The notes: a model not told the origin generated them from the letters alone. A stretch of DNA of 64,000 bases from Trinickia dinghuensis (GCF_003367175.1 NZ_QRGA01000003.1:186681-250680), one strand, 5' to 3'; numbered from the stretch's first letter, positions 1-11,870 are shown. Numbers and translations are program-made.

Positions 1-2
1 TC

Positions 3-155
3 TTCAAGTACGACAGCGGCTTCGTCGCGATTCCGCAAGGCCCCGGTCTCGGCATCGACGTCAACGAAGAGAAGGTGCGCGAGATGGCGAAGGTCGGCCA
101 TCGCTGGCGCAACCCGGTCTGGCGCCACGCCGACGGCAGCGTCGCCGAGTGGTGA
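3..155 (+). CDS. dgoD: D-galactonate dehydratase, C-terminal fragment (5' truncated by window)
   Basis: Frame 3 reads FKYDSGFVAIPQGPGLGIDVNEEKVREMAKVGHRWRNPVWRHADGSVAEW*, typical C-terminus of the enolase-superfamily galactonate dehydratase. Confidence 0.75.
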   Translation, partial: FKYDSGFVAIPQGPGLGIDVNEEKVREMAKVGHRWRNPVWRHADGSVAEW

Positions 156-494
156 AGCGCACGAACGGGCGCGGCGTCGCCGCCGCGCCCGCACGCGATA
201 CGTAAGCAGCAAACACGGCTGCGCGCCTCGGCGCGGACGGCCTGCCCTCCCCCTCCCCAGCCGCTTATCCGCCCTTTTTCGCCGCCTTGCCCGAATACGT
301 CACGTTCACGAACGTAACACTTTGGGCGGCCGGCGCCCCCATTCGCTCGAGCCCGCCGCCAAGGCGACGCGCGTCGGTTATGCCGAAAGCTTTGCCGCGC
401 AAGCGCGCCGCGCCGCCGGCCTTCCGCGCGACGCATCGTTGGCGCGCTCCTTGCAGTGTCGTGACCAGTACAACGACAAATCAGGGAGAGGGTC

Positions 495-797
495 ATGGGC
501 GAGTTCATTCCGGACTATTTGCTTCGAGAGCAGGCAGCGGTCGGCGCACTCGTCGTATTCGCCGTGCTGCGCGTGCTGGCCGCGATCACGGCCTGCAACC
601 GCGGTTGGCCAATCGGCGTCGTCGAGAAATTCGCGATCGGCGCGGCCGCGCTCTATTGCGCGCCGCAATTGATCGACCTGCTCGCGCATACCTACATCGT
701 GCCCGGCTCGTCGGCCGAACTCGAAGGCAAGGTCATCGGCGCGGCGATCGCGCTGTTTTTCTCACCCATTCTCAGTCACAGGCTCGGCTATGAATGA
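495..797 (+). CDS. small hypothetical membrane protein (100 aa)
   Basis: ORF with GGGAGAGGGTC upstream of ATG, hydrophobic segments; no recognised family. Confidence 0.6.
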   Translation: MGEFIPDYLLREQAAVGALVVFAVLRVLAAITACNRGWPIGVVEKFAIGAAALYCAPQLIDLLAHTYIVPGSSAELEGKVIGAAIALFFSPILSHRLGYE

Positions 798-1097
798 CCG
801 CACTCGATTCGGCGCTTGCGTGCTCGCGCCGCGCCCGGCCACGCCGAGCGCCCGCGCACGGGCGCGCGAAGGCCGCCGCGCACAGCCCCTGTCGCGCCGC
901 ACCGCGCGCCTGGCCGCGGCAATCGGCGCAAGACGGTTCAACGCGCGCGCAAGCTCGCGCCCGTCGCCGTCTCGCTAGTGAGACATCGCGGGCGCAGGAC
1001 GAAAGACAGGGACAAGAGTAAGAGCGATGGCCAGGAACGGAAATCGCCCGCAACGGAAAGGCTCGCGCGCCGCCGCCGCGGCGGAACGATCCCGCTC

Positions 1098-2015
1098 TCA
1101 GTGCGACGGCATGCTTCCCGGAGCCATGTGCGCGAGCACGGCCGCCGCGATGAAGATGGCGATCATCACGAGCGCCTCCAGGTGCAGCACGTTATTGAAC
1201 GTGTGCGCGTCCGTGGTCGATGCGGTGCGGCGCAGCCGCGGCAGCGCGGAGATCCGGTTCAGCGCGCCGAGGAGGATCGCCAGCAGCACGAGCCCCCCCT
1301 TGAGCGTGAGCACATGTCCCCAGCCGCTGTCCGCCAACGGCGCGAGCGATCCGCCCAAGCCGCGCTGCGCGTTGAACAACCCCGTCGCGACGACCACGGC
1401 CAGCGCCATCCCCGCGACGTAGGAAACGCGTCCCGCGACGCGAATCAGCGCGCCGCGCGTCGTCGACGTATCGAGGGCGGGCAACACCACGAGTCCGCCC
1501 GCGAGCGTGATGCCGCCCCATAGGCCGGTCGCCAGGATGTGCAGCGCCTGCACCGCGACGGCGGTGGACCACGGCCCCGCATCGGCGGCGTGCCCGATCG
1601 ACGCCTTGCCCAGTGCGACCACGATCGCGGCCACCCCGAACGCACTCTGCCCGACGCGCCCGCCGCGGCTGCCCAATGCCGTCGCCAACGCGAGCACAGC
1701 CCCGCCGAACGCGATGCACCAGGCGTGACCCACCTGCGTCTGGCCGAGCACCGTCGGGATCACGCCGATCGCGGGCACGAGCGAGAGCCCGCTCACCGAG
1801 GCCGCTTCGTAAAGCAGCCACAGCGCATCGGCCAGCACGAGCGCAAAAGATGCCGCGACGAGCGATGCCCGCGCGCGCTGCCAAGCGACACGCGCCAGTT
1901 GTCCCTCGAGCGCGAGCCAGCGTTCGAGCAGCACCGAACCGATCGCGAACGCAAAAGCGACATCCATGAGTGCGGCGAGCGCCACCTGCCCGATCGTGAG
2001 TCCCGTTGCATTCAT
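1098..2015 (-). CDS. copD: CopD-family copper resistance/export membrane protein
   Basis: Multi-TM protein starting MNATGLTIGQVALAALMDVAFAFAIGSVLLERW; CopD-like hydrophobic pattern. Confidence 0.7.
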   Translation of the reverse strand: MNATGLTIGQVALAALMDVAFAFAIGSVLLERWLALEGQLARVAWQRARASLVAASFALVLADALWLLYEAASVSGLSLVPAIGVIPTVLGQTQVGHAWCIAFGGAVLALATALGSRGGRVGQSAFGVAAIVVALGKASIGHAADAGPWSTAVAVQALHILATGLWGGITLAGGLVVLPALDTSTTRGALIRVAGRVSYVAGMALAVVVATGLFNAQRGLGGSLAPLADSGWGHVLTLKGGLVLLAILLGALNRISALPRLRRTASTTDAHTFNNVLHLEALVMIAIFIAAAVLAHMAPGSMPSH

Positions 2016-2530
2016 CGGCCGATGGATCCTTTGCGATTGGAAATAAAGAGCGAAAGTGTACGTGCGAAGGACGCCGCGCGCGAACGATTCGCAGCGCATG
2101 GCGCACCGTATCGTTGCGGCACGGCGCATGCGCATCGGGCCGGACGCGTTCGCGCCCGGCGCATGCGATGCAAATCGGGGCACGAAGATAGGCGAAATAA
2201 GCTGACCTTTGGCTTTCACCAACCTTCGATGTGCAAAAAGGAGACAATGGCGCCCGAGACGCCCACATCGCCGAAACGCGCGCCGCGACTACGTTCCACG
2301 CGGCAAATTGTCGCGCTGTCGTTCGAGGACGCGTTCGCGGCGCTTCCAGCCATTCGCCTGAGGCCCCCATCGATGGTAGAATGCTGCGTCGCAGCGCCTG
2401 GCTTGAGCCCGAGCGCCGAGCCGTCAGCGCACCTGCCGCGAACCGCTGCAACATCACGCATCGAACAGTTCAATACCAAGCCACAGAGCCGAACCGAGCC
2501 GATCGCAGCCCGGTAGGTCCCCGAATAACG

Positions 2531-3262
2531 ATGGAGTTACGCGTGTCTTCCAGACGCATTTTCCGCCCGCTACTCGCCCTTCTGTTGATTGGCGGTGCCG
2601 GTGCCTACAGCGCGGCGCAAGCGCAGAGTCAGCCCCAGGCCCCCAATACGATGGAACAGCGCGTGCAGGGTTGCACGGCTTGCCACGGTTCGCACGGCCA
2701 AGGTACCGACAACGACTACTTCCCGCGCCTCGCGGGCAAGCCCGCCCAGTACCTGTACAACCAGCTCGAGAATTTCCGCGCGGGCCGGCGCAAGTACCCG
2801 CCGATGAACTACCTCGTCACGTACCTCTCTGACGACTACCTGCACCAGATCGCGACGTTCTTCTCGCAGCAGCGTCCGCCGTACCCGGCACCGTCGAAGC
2901 CGACGGTCTCGAACGACGTGCTCGCGCGCGGCAAGCAAATCGTTCTGAACGGCGATCAGTCGCATAACGTCCCCGCTTGCGCGGCCTGCCACGGCAAGGC
3001 GCTGACGGGCATGGAGCCCGCGATTCCGGGCCTTGTCGGCTTGCATAGCGATTACATCAGCGCGCAGCTCGGCGCATGGCGTTCGGGCACGCGTCACGCG
3101 ATCGCCCCGGATTGCATGCACGAAATCGCTTCGCGCCTGACGGACGAAGACGTCACGGCCGTCGCCGCATGGCTGTCGACGCAACCCGCTCCGTCCAACC
3201 CGGTTCCGGCTCCGGCCCGCACGATGAAGACTCCGCTTGCCTGCGGTAGCGAACCACAGTAA
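2531..3262 (+). CDS. diheme cytochrome c (c4-like), secreted
   Basis: Signal peptide plus two CxxCH motifs (CTACH, CAACH). Confidence 0.9.
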   Translation: MELRVSSRRIFRPLLALLLIGGAGAYSAAQAQSQPQAPNTMEQRVQGCTACHGSHGQGTDNDYFPRLAGKPAQYLYNQLENFRAGRRKYPPMNYLVTYLSDDYLHQIATFFSQQRPPYPAPSKPTVSNDVLARGKQIVLNGDQSHNVPACAACHGKALTGMEPAIPGLVGLHSDYISAQLGAWRSGTRHAIAPDCMHEIASRLTDEDVTAVAAWLSTQPAPSNPVPAPARTMKTPLACGSEPQ

Positions 3263-3282
3263 GCGCGAGGAGAGACACACCT

Positions 3283-4578
3283 ATGAAACGCAAGTCTTTG
3301 TTCGCTCTGTCGGCGCTCGTCGTTGCCGCCGCCGCACTCGTGCCCGTCCTCTGGTCGGGCAGCGACAATCTGCACAACGGCTCGGCCGAAGCGGCCACGC
3401 CGGCCGACCAGGCCGCGCTGATCAAGCGCGGCGAGTATCTCGCGCGCGCGGGCGACTGTATCGCCTGCCACACGGTGCGCGGCGGCCAGCAGTTCGCAGG
3501 CGGCCTGCCGATGGCCACGCCGTTCGGTACGCTGTACACGCCGAACATCACGCCCGACGACCAATACGGCATCGGCAAGTGGTCGTCCGACGACTTCTAT
3601 CGCGCGCTCCATACGGGCCGCTCGAAGGACGGCAGCCTGCTGTATCCGGCATTCCCGTTCGCGAGCTACACGAAGGTCACGCGCGCCGATTCCGACGCGA
3701 TCTACGCGTACCTGCGCTCGGTGCCGCCGGTGGCCGTTCCGAGCCGTCCGCACGAGCTGCGCTTCCCGTTCAACAACCGCAACCTGCTGATCGGCTGGCG
3801 CACGCTGTTCTTCCGTGAAGGCACCTACAAGGACGATCCGACGAAATCGGTCGAGTGGAACCGCGGCGCGTATCTCATCGAAGGCCTCGGCCACTGCACG
3901 ATGTGCCACACGTCGATCAACCTGATGGGCGGCCCCGTGAATTCGTCGGCGTTCGCCGGCGGCCTGATCCCGCTGCAGAACTGGTATGCGCCGTCGCTGA
4001 CGTCGAACAAGGAAGCGGGTCTCGGCGAGTGGGACATCAAGGACATCAGCGATCTGCTCAAGAACGGCGTGTCCGAGCGCGGTGCCGTGTTCGGCCCCAT
4101 GGCCGAAGTCGTTCACAACAGCCTGCAGTACATGTCGAACGACGACATCCGTGCGATGGCGACGTACCTGAAGACGATCCCGCAGAAGAAAGAAGCGCCC
4201 GAGACGATGCAGTACGAGACGTCGGAGAAGTTCGGCGACGAGCTGCTGCAGACGGGTAAGAAGGTGTACGGCGACAACTGCGCGAAGTGCCACGCCGACA
4301 ACGGCCTCGGCAAGCCGCCGGCCTATCCGCCGCTCGCGACCAACCAGTCGATTCAGATGCCGTCGGCCGTCAACCCGATCCGCATGGTGCTGAACGGCGG
4401 CTACCCGCCGAGCACGGATAACAATCCGCAGCCGTACGGCATGCCGCCGTTCGCGCAATCGCTGTCGAACGAGGAAGTCGCGGCGGTCGTGACGTACATC
4501 CGGATGTCGTGGGGCAACCACGGTACGCCGGTGTCGCCGCAGCAAGTGAGCGATTTGCGCTCGGCGCCGCTCGACTGA
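3283..4578 (+). CDS. triheme cytochrome c (alcohol dehydrogenase cytochrome c subunit type)
   Basis: Signal peptide plus three CxxCH motifs (CIACH, CTMCH, CAKCH). Confidence 0.88.
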   Translation: MKRKSLFALSALVVAAAALVPVLWSGSDNLHNGSAEAATPADQAALIKRGEYLARAGDCIACHTVRGGQQFAGGLPMATPFGTLYTPNITPDDQYGIGKWSSDDFYRALHTGRSKDGSLLYPAFPFASYTKVTRADSDAIYAYLRSVPPVAVPSRPHELRFPFNNRNLLIGWRTLFFREGTYKDDPTKSVEWNRGAYLIEGLGHCTMCHTSINLMGGPVNSSAFAGGLIPLQNWYAPSLTSNKEAGLGEWDIKDISDLLKNGVSERGAVFGPMAEVVHNSLQYMSNDDIRAMATYLKTIPQKKEAPETMQYETSEKFGDELLQTGKKVYGDNCAKCHADNGLGKPPAYPPLATNQSIQMPSAVNPIRMVLNGGYPPSTDNNPQPYGMPPFAQSLSNEEVAAVVTYIRMSWGNHGTPVSPQQVSDLRSAPLD

Positions 4579-4595
4579 TCGCATGACCCTTTAGG

Positions 4596-4634
4596 GGGCG
4601 CGGCCTCGCGGGCAACCGCGGCCGCGCCCTTTCT
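4596..4634 (+). terminator. intrinsic terminator after cytochrome c genes
   Basis: Perfect 10-bp stem GGGCGCGGCC...GGCCGCGCCC with inner GCGG-GCAA-CCGC stem, followed by TTTCT. Confidence 0.7.
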
Positions 4635-4790
4635 CATTTCCGGCGCGGCTCGATCCGCCGCGTCAGGACCCAAGCGGCCCGCCGGCATCACGAACGCCGA
4701 ATCGTCACGAACTGCCGGGAACCACTACGGCCTTCCCGCAGACGAACCAAGACGAACGCCGGCCGCCTCACCGCATTGCACTGAAACCTT

Positions 4791-6467
<1,677 letters not shown>

Positions 6468-6513
6468 TCGAGCGCGCTTCGTTGACGGAAAGCGACAAGC
6501 GGAAAACGGCGAG

Positions 6514-7104
6514 CTAGCGATCCGCTGCTTGCCGCAACTCGCCGATCTGGCGTTCCCAGCGAGCGAGCACGGTTTGCTGCTCGCTCGCCGGCCCCGAGAG
6601 TTCGAAAGCGATACCGCCCGTCAGGCGTGCATAGCCGACCCTTTGAGCTTCACCCACGTCGATCGACGCGATGAACAACGCGAGACCGCAGCCGGCCTCG
6701 TTCGTACCGCTACCCGCCAAGGGCAAGGGCTCCACCTCCAGCTGCACTTGATGAAACGCGCCCTCATGGACGAACGTGAGCGCGGCATGTGCACGCTTGT
6801 GACCATGATGGCCGAATTCCGTTGTGTGCAAGGTGTCCCGCGCCAGCGAGCCCAGCGTGCGCGCGGCGCGCGAGCTAGGCCACAACGCGAACGCGAGCGA
6901 CGTCGCATCGGGTGCATACAGCTCCCCGATGCCGAGCAGCGAGGTGCGCAGATGCCCTCCGGCATCGCAGGTGATCAGCGACGCCGTGAATCCGATCTTC
7001 GACGCCAGGGCTTCCCCGTCGAACAGCGCCCGCAGTTCCGGGGGCCATTCGTCGAAGGTGCGTTGATCGAGCGCGCGGGCCGGCGGTTCAACGGAAGAAG
7101 ACAT
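6514..7104 (-). CDS. conserved hypothetical protein (pyridoxamine-phosphate-oxidase-like?)
   Basis: 197-aa ORF from MSSSVEPPARALDQ; overlaps the 3' end of the upstream ferritin-like gene by 17 bp. Confidence 0.65.
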   Translation of the reverse strand: MSSSVEPPARALDQRTFDEWPPELRALFDGEALASKIGFTASLITCDAGGHLRTSLLGIGELYAPDATSLAFALWPSSRAARTLGSLARDTLHTTEFGHHGHKRAHAALTFVHEGAFHQVQLEVEPLPLAGSGTNEAGCGLALFIASIDVGEAQRVGYARLTGGIAFELSGPASEQQTVLARWERQIGELRQAADR

Positions 7105-7915
7105 GCTCTGCCACTTTCGCGAGCGGATAGTGCACGCCGGGTTGGATGCGCGCGGGAATATTGAGCGGCTTGAGCAGCATCTTGACGCACATGTCGGCGG
7201 ACAAACTGCGCCGCACGAGCGAACTGATGCGCGCCGCCCGTTCGCGGTTATAGACCGAATCATGCACGCGCTCCGGATAGCGAATGGCGAACACATGGCG
7301 CAGCGCGATCTCCGAATCCTCGCTCTTGATTTCCATCACGCGGCGCATCAATGCGCCGAGCACGGCCAGCCGGCCATTGCCTTCGATGACGTTGTACTTT
7401 TTGAAGTACTTGAAAAAGTGCTTGTAGTGACGCACTTCGTCGCTGCGGATGTGATCGGTGATCTCTTTGAGCACAGGCTCGTCCGAGCATTCGTTGATGG
7501 CCCGGTAAAGCGTGGCCGTGCCCGTTTCGACGACGCACCGCGCGACCATCTCGAGCGCGCGCGTCTTTTCGAACTCTTCCATCGAGCAGGTTTTCGAGTA
7601 CTCGTCGAAGAAGTTGCGAAATGCCGTGTCCCAATCGAACTCGGGCCACACGTAGGCGATGTAAGCCTTCAGCGCGCGGCCGTGCTGCATCTCCTCGGGC
7701 TCCCATTCGTGGTTGAGCCATGCGGAGACTTCCGGGTCGCCGTCGAAGTAAGCCGTGAGATTGCTGGTGTAGAGATCGGTACCGCTTTCAATGAACGAAC
7801 ACGCGCAGAGCAGCAGCAGCAGATCTTCGTTCGCCGCGGCGCGCTGGCGGTCGATGCGTGTTAGATCGATGTCCTCGATGCGCCAAGGCATTACGTGATC
7901 GGAGTCGATGGTCAT
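7088..7915 (-). CDS. ferritin-like domain protein
   Basis: Helical protein with E...EEMQHGRALKAY and RSDEVRHYKHFFKYF di-iron-type motifs. Confidence 0.75.
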   Translation of the reverse strand: MTIDSDHVMPWRIEDIDLTRIDRQRAAANEDLLLLLCACSFIESGTDLYTSNLTAYFDGDPEVSAWLNHEWEPEEMQHGRALKAYIAYVWPEFDWDTAFRNFFDEYSKTCSMEEFEKTRALEMVARCVVETGTATLYRAINECSDEPVLKEITDHIRSDEVRHYKHFFKYFKKYNVIEGNGRLAVLGALMRRVMEIKSEDSEIALRHVFAIRYPERVHDSVYNRERAARISSLVRRSLSADMCVKMLLKPLNIPARIQPGVHYPLAKVAEHVFFR

Positions 7916-8247
7916 GACGTTGCGCTCCCAAAACCGCACCGTCGATCCGCATCGCGCAGCACACGCTCGCGCACAAAAAACGCGTTGCAGATATCAAGAT
8001 GCGATACGGTGAATGTCGTTAAACGTTATACCTCCGGATGTTAGCCGGAGTCCCGAGAAATTGCTTTCCACGTGCACAGACCGTCGATCGGCAACCGCGG
8101 TTCCAAAAGCGATACTTCCGGGACAACCGAAAGCATTACAAACTGTTTAGACGATTGATTCGAATTACGGACAATTACGATCGTCCCTACGTTTAACTTG
8201 CATGCAAGCGGCGCGCCATGCCGCTCGCGCCGGTCCGTTTTCGTCAC

Positions 8248-9885
8248 TCAAAACCCTGCCGCAAGCCCGTCGCGCCGTGTGTCGCTGGCGGCCACATAGC
8301 CGTGTTCGGGCTCGTCGCGCGACAGCTTCCAAATGTATTGGCCCGAGCCGAAGTCCATATAAGGGTCGTCGATCGCCTTGATCCGGTGCCCGCGCGCCTC
8401 GAGCGCGCGCGCGACGCCTCGATCGAACGTCGATTCGATATCGAGCGTGAAATCGCGATTGACCTTCCAGCGCGGCGCGTCGCAGGCCGCCTGAGGCTGC
8501 TGGCCGTAATCGATCATCCGCACGATCGACTGCAGATGCCCCTGCGGCTGCATATCGCCGCCCATCACGCCGAAGCTCATGACAGGCAGTTGCCGCCCAT
8601 CGACGCGCTCGGTCACGAAGGCCGGAATGATGGTGTGGAACGGCCGCTTGCCGCCGGCCACGACGTTGGGCGAGCGCGGGTCCATCGAAAACCCGCAGCC
8701 GCGGTTTTGCAGTGCGATGCCGGTGCCCGGCACGACGATGCCCGAGCCGAAACCCATGTAGTTCGATTGGATGAAGCTCACCATCATCCCGCGCTCGTCA
8801 GCGGCGGTCAGATAGATCGTTCCGCCGGCCGGGGGCATGCCGAAGCCGAAGTGCGTCGCGCGCTTCGGGTCGATCAGCGCGGCGCGCGAAGCCAGATAGA
8901 CATCGTCGAGCATCTGTTCCGGCGTCACTTCCATCGAGCGGGGGTCCGCCACGTAGCGGTAGACATCGGCGAACGCGAGCTTCATCGCCTCGATCTGCAA
9001 ATGCTGCGAATCGATGCCGTCGCGCGCCAGCGCCTGCAAATCGAACCGTTCGAGAATGCCCAGCGCAATCAGCGCCGCGATGCCCTGGCCGTTCGGCGGG
9101 ATTTCGTGGACCGTGTAGCCGCGATAGTCCTTGCCGATCGGCTCGACCCACGTCGGACGATACTCGGCCAGATCGGCCGCCGTCATCGCGCCGCCCCCCT
9201 CGCGCGCGAAGGCCGCGATCCTCTCGGCGCTCTCGCCCTCGTAAAACGCTCGCGGCCCTTGCGCCGCAAGCAGCCGCAGCGTGTGCGCATGGCCGGGCAG
9301 GCGCACGAGTTCGCTCACGAGCGGAGCCCGCCCCCGCGGCATGAAGGTGCCCGCAAAACCGGGCAGATCGGCAAGTTCGGGGATCGCCGCGGCCCACTTG
9401 CGCGCGACGATGCTCGCCACGGCATGGCCGCGCTCGGCGATGTCGATCGCCGTCGCCATCAGGTCGCCGAAAGGCAGCAAGCCGAACTTTTCGTGGAGCG
9501 CCTCCCAGCCGGCGATCACGCCGGGCACCGTAGCCGTATCCCAGCCGCGCTTGGGCTGCACGGCCACGCCGTCGTCCTCGCCGTAACGCTGCTTGAAGTA
9601 CTCGACACTCCAGGCCTTCGGCGCCACCCCCGACGCATTGAGCCCGTGAAGTTTCGTCCCGTCCCAGACAAGCGCGAACGCATCGCCGCCGAGGCCGCAC
9701 GAAACCGGCTCCACCACCGTCAGCGCGGCCGCCGCCGCGATCGCCGCGTCGACGGCATTGCCGCCTTGCCACAGGACGCGCAAACCGGCCTGGGCCGCGA
9801 GCGGATGGGAGGTCGATACGACGTTGCGGGCAAAAACGGGCAACCGCGGCGTGGAATAGGGGTTGTGCCAGTCGAAGCGGGTCAT
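8248..9885 (-). CDS. ggt: gamma-glutamyltransferase family protein
   Basis: GGNAVDAAIAAAAALTVVEPVSCGLGGDAFALVWDG and downstream nucleophile region; start MTRFDWHNPYSTPRLPVFA. Confidence 0.88.
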   Translation of the reverse strand: MTRFDWHNPYSTPRLPVFARNVVSTSHPLAAQAGLRVLWQGGNAVDAAIAAAAALTVVEPVSCGLGGDAFALVWDGTKLHGLNASGVAPKAWSVEYFKQRYGEDDGVAVQPKRGWDTATVPGVIAGWEALHEKFGLLPFGDLMATAIDIAERGHAVASIVARKWAAAIPELADLPGFAGTFMPRGRAPLVSELVRLPGHAHTLRLLAAQGPRAFYEGESAERIAAFAREGGGAMTAADLAEYRPTWVEPIGKDYRGYTVHEIPPNGQGIAALIALGILERFDLQALARDGIDSQHLQIEAMKLAFADVYRYVADPRSMEVTPEQMLDDVYLASRAALIDPKRATHFGFGMPPAGGTIYLTAADERGMMVSFIQSNYMGFGSGIVVPGTGIALQNRGCGFSMDPRSPNVVAGGKRPFHTIIPAFVTERVDGRQLPVMSFGVMGGDMQPQGHLQSIVRMIDYGQQPQAACDAPRWKVNRDFTLDIESTFDRGVARALEARGHRIKAIDDPYMDFGSGQYIWKLSRDEPEHGYVAASDTRRDGLAAGF

Positions 9886-9979
9886 GTCGGTTTCTCGCGG
9901 TGAAAACGTTTCTTTCCCCAAGGGACAAAGGGTCGAAGGTTTTACAATAGCCTCTTTTACTGCCCTGCCGCCGCACGCC

Positions 9980-10765
9980 ATGAGCCGAGACCCCCGCTTG
10001 AGCCTGAACGCACGCCAACAGGAAATGCTCGACTGGGTGCAGCGCGACGGTTTCGTGACGGTGGACGACCTCGCGTCGCACTTCGCCGTCACGCCGCAGA
10101 CGATCCGGCGCGACGTGAACTGGCTCTCCGACATGAATCTGCTGCGCCGCTATCACGGCGGCGCGAGCCTGCCGACGAGTTCGGAGAACGTCTCCTATAC
10201 CGCGCGCCAGCGCATGTTCCATGACGAAAAGCGGCGCATCGCGACGCTCGCCGCCACCCACATCCCCGATCAGGCGTCGCTCTTCATCAACCTCGGCACG
10301 ACGACCGAGGAAGTCGCACGCGCCCTGAACCGCCATCGCGGGCTGCGCGTCATCACGAACAACCTGAACGTCGCCAACATGATGAGCGGCTACCCCGAGT
10401 GCGAGGTGCTCGTCACGGGCGGCATCGTGCGGCCGTGGGACAAAGGCATCGTGGGCGAGTTGGCCATCGAGTTCATCCGACAATTCAAGGTGGACTTCGC
10501 CATCATCGGTACCTCGGGCATCGAGCTCGACGGCACGCTGCGCGACTTCGATACCCGCGAGGTGCGCGTATCGGAAGCCATCATCGAACATGCGCGCACG
10601 GTCTTCCTGGCCGCCGATCATTCGAAGTTCGGCCGCCCGGCGCTCGTCCGTCAGGGCCACCTCAACCAGATCGACGCGCTGTTCACCGATCAGCCGACGC
10701 CGCCGGAGATGGCCGATTCCCTCGCGGCAGCCGGCACGCAGGTGTATGTCGCCCCATCGGACTGA
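9980..10765 (+). CDS. glpR: DeoR-family transcriptional regulator, glycerol-3-phosphate regulon repressor
   Basis: N-terminal HTH RQQEMLDWVQRDGFVTVDDLASHFAVTPQTIRRDVN; adjacent to glpDKF. Confidence 0.88.
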   Translation: MSRDPRLSLNARQQEMLDWVQRDGFVTVDDLASHFAVTPQTIRRDVNWLSDMNLLRRYHGGASLPTSSENVSYTARQRMFHDEKRRIATLAATHIPDQASLFINLGTTTEEVARALNRHRGLRVITNNLNVANMMSGYPECEVLVTGGIVRPWDKGIVGELAIEFIRQFKVDFAIIGTSGIELDGTLRDFDTREVRVSEAIIEHARTVFLAADHSKFGRPALVRQGHLNQIDALFTDQPTPPEMADSLAAAGTQVYVAPSD

Positions 10766-11045
10766 CCGCACGGCGCCTTATTTCATGCTGCGCCGCACGC
10801 GAAAGTTCAAGTGAATTCGCGAAGTTGCGGCCGCAACCGAACCGCTTCCCCGGCCGGCCGTTGTCAAACGGAAAATTTTCAGGGGACGATTTGGATAAGA
10901 ACGGGCGCTTGACTACACTCCAGTTCCCCGACGTATGCGCGCATCGCGCGAGCCGGGGCGAAACGCTTCCCTACTCCCGATAGGTTGAGCGCACGGCAGC
11001 CGAGCAGCCGTTGCCGAGGCAATTCCGTTGCCCATGGAGAGAACA

Positions 11046-11243
11046 ATGCTGAGTCCGCATGAATTCGCCACGTTGCTACTCGTCAAGGACGCTCCGAATC
11101 AAGTCGACATGGACCGTGAAGAACTCGACGCCCTCCTCGAGCAGCAGCTGGTGCAGCTCGAGCGCATGGGTTCGGGCCATCAACAGTGGCGCTTGACCGA
11201 GTCGGGCGACTCGGCGATTCGCGCGATCAAACGCTTTTCATAG
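11046..11243 (+). CDS. small conserved hypothetical protein
   Basis: ORF MLSPHEFATLLLVKDAPNQVDMDREELDALLEQQLVQLE...; GAGAGAAC upstream. Confidence 0.65.
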   Translation: MLSPHEFATLLLVKDAPNQVDMDREELDALLEQQLVQLERMGSGHQQWRLTESGDSAIRAIKRFS

Positions 11244-11375
11244 CCTCGCCGCTTTCCCTCTTCTCCACCGCCGTGGTGCCGGCGCGGGCGGGTCCCGCCG
11301 CCTGCACGCGGTGAACCGACGCGTGCGTGACCTCGCGAGGACGATGCGCGGGATCGTTCACACCTCACCGCGCCG

Positions 11376-11738
11376 CTAGCCCCCGCGCAGCGTCGGATCG
11401 ACTTGCGCGCGCCAATCGATGGCCTTCACCCGCTGAGCGTTGAAGTAATCGGCCCATGCGCGCTGCGCATCGGGTCCGCCAGCCGTTCGCATGCGGTAGT
11501 GGCTCGCCATGTCGTTGCCGAACGCGCAGTACTGCGCCTGCGATAGGCGCCCGTACCGATACGCGACGTAGGCGTCGACGAGCGCCGAGTAGACGGACTG
11601 CGCGTCCGCGCCGTAATCCGTTTGCGCGCCACAGCTCGCCTGCAGCGCCGAGAAGCTTTGCCCGCTCCCGAATACAGCCGCACACCCGCCCACGAGCACG
11701 GTTCCCGCGCACGCCACGGCCGCCATCCATCCACGCAT
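11376..11738 (-). CDS. putative lipoprotein
   Basis: Lipobox-like LVGGC after N-terminal hydrophobic stretch. Confidence 0.65.
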   Translation of the reverse strand: MRGWMAAVACAGTVLVGGCAAVFGSGQSFSALQASCGAQTDYGADAQSVYSALVDAYVAYRYGRLSQAQYCAFGNDMASHYRMRTAGGPDAQRAWADYFNAQRVKAIDWRAQVDPTLRGG

Positions 11739-11818
11739 CGCACACCTCTTTCGTCGTTTTTCAGATGGTAGCCCCTTGGTGCCCGGTCGTGCCGCGGTTT
11801 CACGATGGCGGCATGCGC

Positions 11819-11834
11819 GGTTCGAATACGAACC
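11819..11834. promoter_or_regulatory. GlpR-type operator (distal)
   Basis: Perfect inverted repeat GGTTCG-AATA-CGAACC. Confidence 0.65.
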
Positions 11835-11870
11835 CTAAATCCCCCGTTTACTTTTTCGAATGTGTTCGTT

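Noticed and set aside
3094-4584. 496-aa minus-strand ORF
   Set aside because: Antisense to the triheme cytochrome c gene; Arg/His-rich artefact
8041-8247. 68-aa minus-strand ORF in the AT-richer spacer
   Set aside because: No family and no clear ribosome-binding site; kept only as part of the spacer finding
8218-9903. 561-aa plus-strand ORF
   Set aside because: Antisense to ggt
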